A stretch of 64,000 nt of DNA. Source: Lunularia cruciata. Lineage: Eukaryota > Streptophyta > Marchantiopsida > Lunulariales > Lunulariaceae. Both the position numbers and the translations under genes were made by a program. The DNA lies in contig OX419758.1 in assembly GCA_948567375.1 (NCBI GenBank), forward strand, positions 50,411,001 through 50,475,000, read 5' to 3'. The notes under the pieces were generated by a model that searched no databases, was not told the DNA's origin, and saw nothing but the letters and a program-made list of their open reading frames with translations. Positions 55,855 to 64,000 of this stretch are shown here, in pieces. How positions within the stretch are numbered: position 1 is the first letter of the stretch; the number at the start of each line of letters is the position of its first letter.

Positions 55855-57400
55855 GCACTTTCTAGCATTATGGCCAAGCTCATGATAGATACTGTAGCGG
55901 CACTCACCAAGTCAATTTTGAGAAAAGCTATTCTCTACCAAATCAAAGGAAAAATGTCATATCTCATGGAATTTGCAATGTTTGTGTTGCATGATGTGTT
56001 TCAAAAGGCCAACTCTTGGTTGTATTGTTAATGGATTGTGCACTACATGCATGTTCAATCAAGTAGTGAAAATCTTTGCATGAAAATCTTAACAAGAGCA
56101 TGTTCCATCATGTGATGTTGAGAAGGGAGCAACAATTCATGATTTGTTGAATACACTCCATGATCTCCACAAATGTTTGAAAGTCCTGCATCAATTGATC
56201 ATGAATGTTTGATGATGCAACCATTTCTTGTCATAATGCAAAATTGATAAAGACACATGGGCATCCCTTTCCTTCATTTGTTTGATCTAATGTGACCAAG
56301 GAATGCCCATTGTTGATAAGAACACATTGTTGCATTGATCATCCAATGATAGAGAAAGTGACATGTGGTATTGTTTGAGAGATTCCCTCATTGCAAAGAC
56401 TGAGATCTTCTTTATCACATCTTTCCACAAAGGTTCCTCTCCATGAGATAGAAGATATAATGTTTGTTGGTAATTTTTGGATTGGTTGATGTTGGAGAGC
56501 TATTGGTCGCAAGAAACCTCAAGCCACTCATAAACACCAAAAATATCTGTAGCCTTTGTATCCAACACTTCAATGTGGCATGTGTGCCTTCCACTCAAGA
56601 AATTGATGCCCAAAGTGGAGCACATGTCAAAGCCATGCGACAACAAATTTCTCCTTGTGGCACAACCATGTCATTGCAAAATAATGCAAACCCGCATTAG
56701 GAGTATTTCTGGTAAGTTGATGGATATTTTTGTGATACTCTTCTTGACTTAAAGAAGCAATAACAATGTGCCATAACTGCATGAAGTTAGTCCAAGAATC
56801 TTCATAGTCAAATGTTGTGCATCAATTGGCAAGTATGTTCTTGTTAATGTGCCACACACAAAGCATGCATGTTGATTGAACCTAGTGAAACAACTTATAT
56901 TTCATTCATTAGTGCAAGTTCATAGTCAATCACAAAGATAGCAAGCAAGCAGAGAGAGCAAGAATGCAATAACTTGCATCAATTCTAAGCTTGTTGCCAA
57001 AGGTCCTTTGTAGCTTTCTCATTGCCGAACTGTAGTCCTCAAAATTTTCCTCTTGTATAAAACAATAGAACATAACAAGATGAATTTTTGATTTGTTTTT
57101 GAAGCTCCAATTTCATACAAGTGTATATATACTGATTTGTTTTATATGTAAAGTCCAAAGACCAAGTCTTGTTTGCAAAGAATGTTTGTGTGATTGCCTT
57201 GATAGATTTTGGGACAATGAACAGGTGGGTTGTTGAACATCGTGGTTAACACCACACTCAATGAGTGCATCCAACAAGGTCTCTATAGCATATCATTCAT
57301 CAAGCACTTTCTTTTTTTGAGCATGCTTTACATTGTAGATAGCTTGCTTTGTTGCACAACAATTTGTGTTGGTTCCACAAAGAGTGCAAAGAACTAGATG
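55855..57400 (-). pseudogene. MULE-type (FAR1/Jittery-like) transposase pseudogene
   Basis: On the minus strand, 57160-57126 reads LDFTYKTNQY (first catalytic Asp, like MDCTYKTN of the family). Then 56936-56899 reads FVIDYELALMNEI (second Asp), and 56870-56825 reads HALCVWHINKNILAN, followed by WTNFMQLWHIVIASLSQEEY. These are the hallmark blocks of Mutator-like transposases. At the C-terminal end, 55903-55855, a CCHC knuckle reads YSIYHELGHNARKC with two Cys changed to Tyr. Stops and shifts interrupt the frame. Terminal inverted repeats and the 9-bp duplication were not identified. Confidence 0.85.
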
Positions 57401-57914
57401 CAATACCATGCAAACTCTGCTCAATTGATGTACAATTTGCAAATCTATAGTTGAGAGGACTCGTGCACTTAGATATGCAACATCTCATCCATAGATTTGT
57501 GTTTATGATTTGTGTTGATGACTTGTGTCATCCAAGTTCCAATCTCTTCCTTGAAAATGACCTCCTCAAAGGACAGTCTATGTAAAAACTAATGTTGTTG
57601 CACAAGCAAACTTTGTTAGTGTTTTTACCACCGTGTACACAAAGTGTTATTGTACGGTTTTTTATTGGAGCATCTCTCTTGTTGCTTCCAGTGGATGTGC
57701 ATTCAGTTTTGGTTGCAAAACCTTCCTAATATGCATGAGATTGTAAAGTTGTGATGGCTTCATCAAGAGTGGTATAAAAACACTAAGGAGTGGTGTTCAG
57801 AGGCTTGGCAGTAAACAAGTAGATTATGAGCAACTAGTGGTAGCAAATGCGAGCAGATTATGAGCAAATAGGAGTAACAAACACAAGCAGATTATGAGCA
57901 AACAGTCATTTTGT
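57401..57914. other. No gene; sequence between MULE relic and hairpin
   Basis: The MULE N-terminal zinc-binding part may extend into 57400-57600, but I could not read it. From 57820 to 57900 a phrase GCAGATTATGAGCAAA repeats three times about 28 bp apart. Confidence 0.4.
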
Positions 57915-57950
57915 CAGCTGGGGGCAGGGGGATGGCCCTGCCCCCAGCTG
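57915..57950. repeat. Perfect 15-bp GC-rich inverted repeat
   Basis: CAGCTGGGGGCAGGG (57915-57929) pairs exactly with CCCTGCCCCCAGCTG (57936-57950) across a 6-nt loop. Outside it a weaker inverted match, GTCATTTT...AAAATGAC (57905-57912 and 57972-57979), encloses the structure. This makes a MITE-like or foldback unit of about 75 bp. Confidence 0.88.
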
Positions 57951-58278
57951 CCCCCAGCTGGGGTCTTGCTGAAAATGACAATAACTTTTTTACCTCTTAA
58001 TCTTCTACAAAGTAAAGATCATGACACATATACAATTACAAGATGCATACTATGGAGCAAAGAGGGGGGTCTGTAGTGATATCTGTAGTGAGTCGGCAGA
58101 AGACTTTACTGGTGATATTAGAAGAATTTACTGGTGATATTAGAGGGTTTACAAAATTCAGCCATTTCCTTAGAATGCCACGTTTGTGTGTTTATACTCG
58201 ATCACGATTTCTAAAAAGTTCCTAAGCTTCTGTGCAGCCGCATTCCATGTTAACGCGTGCGGATATCTGTGAGGGAAT

Positions 58279-58741
58279 TTCTTTGGAAAAATGACTTCGC
58301 TTCCGTAAGAATCCCGTAAGTATGCAACTGAGACACCCTAATGTGCTGTACAAGAGAGAAACGTTTTTCAAAATTGCAAGCTTATGCTCTCGAGGCAAGG
58401 AAATATACTCACTCCGGAGAATGGGTGAAATTCGACTACTTGATTTAGATGTTAGTCCGGTACTAATCTCCGAATCAATCTCCAGTTACTGAGATGATTA
58501 GATTTGATTTCTTTGGAAAAATGACTTCGCTTCCGTAATAATCCCGTAAGTATGCAACTGAGACACCCTAACGTGCTGTACAAGAGAGAAACGTTTTTCA
58601 AAAATTGCAAGCTTATGCTCTCGAGGCAAGGAAATATACTCACTTCCGGAGAATGGGTGAAATTTGACTACTTGATTTAGATGTTAGTCCGGTACTAATC
58701 TCCGAATCAATCTCCAGTTACTGAGATGATTAGATTTGATT
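58279..58741 (+). repeat. Tandem duplication, period about 230 bp, two copies
   Basis: The block starting TTCTTTGGAAAAATGACTTCG occurs at 58279 and 58509. The two copies differ at only a handful of positions, including two single-base insertions. They retain their CG dinucleotides. This is a recent duplication with no coding content recognised. Confidence 0.93.
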
Positions 58742-60470
58742 AGATTCGATATGGCCAGTGGAGTAGCGTAAGACCGAGTCAGCGCAGTCAACCTGCGAAG
58801 ACAGGAGGGCCCTGGATAAACATGCGTTTGCTTTGGTCTTTATCCATCAGTCAGATGTGTCAGTCAGGAGTGGAGTGATGCGGGTGGAATCTAGTAGTGT
58901 TCGATGAGTCGATTCTGAGAACGGTGCATTAAATTGCAGATTCAAAAGCAGAGGACGAGAGATAGATTAGATCTTTCGGTCATGTTGAGAGCAATTTGTG
59001 ACGAACCCAACAGTCCCGCTCTTGGTGTCGTCAGTGTGGTTGAATTCTGCGTCCAGTCCCAAGAGTACCTTATTATTATAGCTGTTCTGTCTGCAGTTAA
59101 CCTGACTGCAGTAATAAATTCATCGCAATCCTTCCGAGCGAGGTACAGCTGCGTACGTTATTGTAGTAGTTTACTGTAGATGACTTTTTATATAGCGAGA
59201 AAAGCCGACATATATAGTTGATATAGCGTATGCTGTCGCTTTTATTCTGAAACTACTGGGAGGACTCCCATTTCCAAACTGAAGTAATGGAGTGCTTAGG
59301 GGTTGAGCCCCATTTTACCTCTTGTGTTTAATCCTTGTTTACCGTTTGATGTGTCTTCCCGTCCTTCTTGTGATTCCAGGCGGTCGCCCTTTTTCAGTAA
59401 TGGAGTGCCCAAAGTCTAATCAGTTATCACAAGTAATGGAGTGCCCAAAGTCTAATCAGTTATCACAGTTACGGACTCCGGTTACTGTGTGAACTCCTGT
59501 ACTCCTGTCATGCTAGATCTGCTCAGGCCTAAGTGCTCGTTGTAATGTCTAATACTGCTTGATTGACTTCATTTTTCCTACGCGGTCGCCTTTTACTCAA
59601 CGCTTGATTGACTCTATCGTTCAATTCTCATATTGGAGAACTGGATATCATCTCGTTCTCGTGGTATTTACAGGAACTGCGCATGTATCTTTAGGAGCTT
59701 TAGATCTTTGATTTTTATCGACGTGCCCGTCGGTAGGAACGGAGTCAAAAGCCATACCATTGATAGGCCTGTGCTGTAAACATATCAAATTTTCAGCCGT
59801 GATATGAAATGAATACTTGGAGCGATGATGCCTTGTGTTTGAATTCCCCGAGACGTAGTCCGTACTTGATGGACTGGCCATAGCTGGAGCGGAGGCCGAA
59901 CGACGGCTGCTGATTCGCTGAAAACATATCTTATGTGCGACAGGCATGCAACCGCCAATACTGTGGAGGATGGACTGCAATACAAGATCCCATACGGCCA
60001 TGTGCAAACCATTTTAAGTTTGAGGTTGTGTTCTCCATCTCCAATTTCATAAGGTTTTTGGATCGTGTGTTGATGGTTCTCCATATGATGTACAAGGTAT
60101 ATATTTTTATAATGTGCGGTAGAGGAGAGGACACCCAAGTCCATGTTACAATTCAATTCATGATAGTGTGTTTATATTTTATGAATTATTGGGAATCGAG
60201 ATTTAAATTGAACAATAGTTGGATTACCAAGATCATTTGCTAGTGCAAGTGAATAATGTTGTTTTCATAGATGATGGTCGCATCTTGCAGGACGAGGGGG
60301 TGGTGAACCTTAAAGAACAGAGTCATTAGTTAAGGGGGAGCATCCCGGACCATTGCCTTTAGGGGCAAGGAGAACTATTCCGCACCCCGGCCATACTCTA
60401 GTCTCTAGAGGCAAGGCAAGGAGTATAATAATGCACCCCCGTTATACTTGGATATCTTTGTTCTCTTAGC
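58742..60470. other. CpG-containing DNA without a recognised gene
   Basis: Several overlapping frames occur on the minus strand at 59648-60156 (119 and 123 codons) and one on the plus strand at 59935-60243. None has a recognisable domain, and they overlap in different frames, so at most one could be real. An exon of an unknown gene cannot be excluded. Confidence 0.35.
59397..59470 (+). repeat. Tandem duplication, about 37 bp, two copies
   Basis: TAATGGAGTGCCCAAAGTCT followed by AATCAGTTATCACA occurs twice in a row, identical over at least 34 bp. A related AGTAATGGAGTGCTTAGGGG lies about 110 bp upstream. Confidence 0.9.
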
Positions 60471-60479
60471 AATTGAGAT

Positions 60480-60700
60480 TTTTGTGTATTTCAATGCCAT
60501 TTTGACCTCCTCTCAAAGAGGTAGCACAAAATTTCTTGGCAGAGAAAAGAGATACTAGTCCCACGTCTTTACTGTCGATAGCACACATCAATCACCTTGT
60601 AATCGTGCTTATGATTTGGGTTTTCATAGATGAACAGCTGCAGTAGAAACACCCACCTCTCCTTTACCAAACATATCATTGGAGGAAAGGTCTTCTGCTC
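60480..60700 (+). repeat. Dispersed repeat J, copy 3
   Basis: GATTTGGGTTTTCATAGATGAA, then AGTAGAAACACCCACC and CCTTTACCAAACATAT, corresponds to copies at 50.6 kb and 51.9 kb. It shares an upstream CTTGGCAGAG(G)AAA block with copy 1. Confidence 0.5.
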
Positions 60701-61600
60701 TTATCATCGACTCAAATCAAGAAATATGGATATGCCAAGGATAAGTGAGAGAGCATTCTCACAAACAAATCTACTAAACGTTCTATGTTCCAATTCCTAG
60801 AGATCATTTTTAAGAGCAAGAGTGATCATGAATCTGGTCTGTGTATGTTATATCTTTCCATCGTCGGATTTAGTCGGATAGAGTGGCTGACTATCGCCTA
60901 CAGTCCTGATAAAGTTCGGACAGCAACAATCATATATTGTTTAAGAACACCATACTTCAATGCTCAATAATGGTATCAACTTCACCGCAGTGATTATCTT
61001 CGGATTCCCATCCGCCTCATCTCAAAATCATTACTGCCTCTGTCAAACCTATGTTATACCCTACAGTGCATCTGATGGAACTCTTTTATAAAGAATTTTG
61101 AAATCGTCCTTGTATTGAGAATAATCGATTTCCTTTCTTGATTTCAGGTCTGTGCTTCACCAATCGTGTTTCGTATTTCGTTACATGCTATTACAGATAG
61201 ATTGATCCATTACACAGTGAGACACTTAGGGGCAAAAGGCAACTCTCTCTTACTGTCAATTTAACACTCACGATACCCTCCATCCTCATTTCACGACCTT
61301 GCACTTGAAGACATCAGTACAAAAGTTAAAGCGTACCTACTTTACCTTCAATGTGGTTTGAGGCTGCTTTTATTGCATTTCCATCGTATCCTTCCATAGG
61401 ATACTTATCATTGTACCCAGTGTACATACTTTTATCTAGATGATCATATATAGTACTCTACGCCATTGTTTACAGGATCATATATTGTATTTTATATCAT
61501 TATTTAGTTTTAGTTCTTTTTCTCTACATTGTACATATATGTCTTGTAACTTTCCAACTTTATCAGCTAAGTTAAAGAATTACTATCTATTATCAAAAAA
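60701..61600. other. Mixed DNA, no gene recognised
   Basis: CG dinucleotides thin out across this stretch. Short frames at 60785-60970 and 61440-61622 have no recognisable features. Confidence 0.4.
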
Positions 61601-63540
61601 TTGTTACCTTTTTTCGCAATAAACATTGTTTGAAAAATAATTAGATGTATCTCGTTGCTTATGATGTTGGTTGCTTTGTAACATATCCTTCAAGCAACCC
61701 TACTTTTATCTCTAAATTCATGCTAAATAAATAGAATAAATTTTCATCAGAGAATTAAGATCTATTGCTGATACTAATAATCATATATTAACCTTACTCA
61801 TGTATAAGCAAGATGGATAATATAATTTTTCCTTGCTCCTTAAATTAAGAGTTAGCAATAAAAAGCTCATGAAGATTGGTCAAATTGAGATTCATCAAAT
61901 TGAGATTATAAAGATCTATTACTGGTGAGGATTTTATTGGTATGTATTTTAATGTCATGTACAAACATGGAATCGTATAATCAGGAGTTTTCATTCAATT
62001 AAAATCATCTCATCATGAAGTTGATATTATTAATATTATTAAGTTACAAACAAATTTTTAACTTTAACTGGAATAACTCCCCTCCAAATCTAAGAAACTT
62101 ATCCAAAAAATACTATCAAACAAGTAACTACATTGATTAAATTATATATAATTTAAAATTAGAAAAAAGCTAAACTTGGGAAAAGATCAATAAAGGATGC
62201 TACACCAATTTTTATTTTCTTTTATTTTTATCATTGTAACCTTACCTTTATAGTTTTATAATTTGAAGGTCAAACTATGAAGAAAAAAACTTCATCCTTA
62301 CTCATTATATACTAAAGAATAATTTTTTTTAAATTTATATTCATATTCATAGCTTAGTTTAATTTTAGCTTTTGTAGCTACACTTTATGTCCAATCCAAG
62401 ATTTCTAATTTTGATTACTATTTATTATCTATATGTTTCCTTTATTAATCATAATTTTTACATGTTTACATGGTTCAAAGATTGATTCCTTTTATAAATT
62501 CCTCTTGAAAAAATCTTTTATTTTGTATTTTTTAAATATTGAAAAGAACTTAACATAATACTCAACCTTGTCTTAAATGATGAAGTAGCAAACTAAAAGA
62601 TGAGAAGAAAAAATAAAAAAGAAGGAAAGGAAAGATATAGACCAAGAACTAAATGGAGTGTACTCCAATATCAAAGATGATCCATAGCACTCTCAAATAG
62701 AAAATGTTGCATATATAAAAGATTCAAGATTACCAAATGTTTGTGTGGTGACTCAATGTAGACCAAATGCTAATAATATTGATGAGAATAGGTTGTTCTC
62801 TCAAGGATACAAGTTTGAAATAACTACAAGTGAAGAGAAATATCACTATGTTGCAAATTTTTTATTATTTCCTATTTAACATTTTGGGCAGGAACTATTC
62901 TTGAAAGAGTGTAGTGTCATCCCCTTTGGCACAATACAAAAATGGAAATCTAAAGGTCAATTTCACTACACATAAATTCCAAGTTAATCTTGAAGGTGAT
63001 GATTCACCTTGAAGGCCCTTCACCCCAAAGACTTCAACTACAAAGGTTTTGTACTACCCTTCCTCAGAAGACACAACTCCAAAGGCATCTTCACATTGGC
63101 CAAATGTCTTCATCTTTTGATTTTGTGGTACTCTCAACACTCTAAATCAGACATGACTCTTCAATGGACTAATTCACTCCTTTCTATCCTTCATAAATCA
63201 CACATTTTGATCGAGCATGAATGTTTCTTCCTACACTCCAACACTTATGATCCTACTACATAATTCATCACCATTACTTAACATATGCATGAACCAGCAA
63301 CAAAAAATAAAAGAATTACAATGACAAAGAATTGAGAGTGCTTTTATTGAACTATGATTGCATAAAGTAAACCCAAAAAGCTTTGAGCCAAGGCCTTAAA
63401 TACATTTCTGCTTTGACTTAATAGATTTAGTGGTTAAGTGGATTTCCAAAAAAATTCTATCTCTACCTACATCATACACTTAAGATTCTAAACATATCTT
63501 ATCCTAATCACATGTAGGTTAATTAGGCACCGTATACGTT
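61601..63540. other. Very AT-rich DNA without a recognised gene
   Basis: Long A and T runs, few CG dinucleotides and only one frame over 80 codons (63009-63263, without a recognisable motif) are present. The stretch 62640-63260 has a coding-like texture (for example HPKDFNYKGFVLPFLRRHNS) that could be a transposon relic. Confidence 0.4.
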
Positions 63541-63544
63541 GTCT

Positions 63545-64000
63545 TACTTTGCCTTGCTCTCTTTGGGAACACACAAGGTGCCTAGCTGTGAAGCTTATAG
63601 ATCAGAGGTTGTGCATAAACTCTCGCTACTAATTTGAGCACATGTGGTACCCAGCTAGTAGAACACTCCACTCTTGTTTCTAAAATTTCTTCTACCAAGT
63701 AGGGAAGTAGCGGGCAACCTAACCTATCATTGCAACACGCACTCCTGATCTATTGGTCATCACTTCCAGCATTAACAAGGGGAAAAGTATAACACACGGA
63801 GAAGGAAGGAATCTAAGCGCAATGCCTGCACACCAATCCAAGCCAACTGGGCGTACAAACAGGCATGCAAGCACAGAGACGATCCGATCATAAGAATTTG
63901 ACAATAAATCTTTGTACTTTTTTTTCAAAAAAGAGCGTTAGAGCCTTCTTGCTTTGTCATCGAGCTAATTCAACCTATATTCCAAGTCTCATCCAATCTG
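63545..64000 (+). repeat. Dispersed repeat H, copy 2 (runs off the window)
   Basis: It is homologous to 36440-36930 in the same orientation. It retains more CG dinucleotides (for example GTAGCGGGCAACC and CGATCCGATC) than copy 1, so it is probably the younger copy. The right end lies outside the window. Confidence 0.75.

Overview
The window looks like nuclear DNA of a land plant with a repeat-rich genome. The evidence is a Ty3/gypsy chromovirus family, a second Ty3/gypsy family, a MULE transposase relic, and one intact gene with many introns for the plant-type fused thiamine-synthesis enzyme TH1. The short GT..AG introns and the strong contrast between gene and transposon base composition would fit a moss or another early-diverging plant, but I cannot name the species.

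Layout. 1-20.6 kb holds nested repeats. Element A (1071-9308, plus strand) is a complete but decayed chromovirus with 412-bp LTRs and a 5-bp target duplication. It is split by a later 2.65-kb insert E (about 5608-8256) made largely of stacked tandem repeats. Element B (11907-17344, minus strand) is a second copy of the same family without that insert. Around and between them lie decayed coding relics and degenerate repeats. 20.6-34.9 kb is element C, a second, larger Ty3/gypsy element with gag, protease, RT, RNase H and integrase all recognisable. It carries two later insertions: an LTR-like block G (25753-26435) and a 3.8-kb element D (26688-30471) with a decayed reading frame of about 800 codons that I do not recognise. 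35-40.2 kb is CpG-poor DNA with no recognisable gene.

40.5-49.5 kb is a CpG-rich gene island. The TH1 gene (41484-47471, plus strand) can be assembled into 11 coding exons whose lengths sum to 1647 nt, that is 548 residues plus a stop. Its N-terminus looks like a plastid transit peptide; it is followed by an HMP/HMP-P kinase (ThiD) domain and a thiamine-phosphate synthase (ThiE) domain. Together the domains phosphorylate HMP-P to HMP-PP and join it to HET-P to give thiamine phosphate. Intron 2 holds a 43-unit TA microsatellite and a duplicated segment.

50-64 kb is mixed intergenic DNA. It has several short tandem duplications, three diverged copies of a dispersed repeat, a minus-strand MULE transposase pseudogene (about 55855-57400), a perfect 15-bp GC-rich hairpin, and a repeat at the right edge that also occurs at 36.4-36.9 kb.

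The observations I rate most interesting are arrays of heat-shock-element-like modules just upstream of the TATA box in the chromovirus LTRs, the unrecognised protein of element D, the CpG-preserved tandem-repeat insert E inside the CpG-decayed element A, and nonsense codons at arginine positions in the transposons that look like methylation-driven CGA to TGA decay. I found no CRISPR array, no rRNA gene and no convincing tRNA gene.
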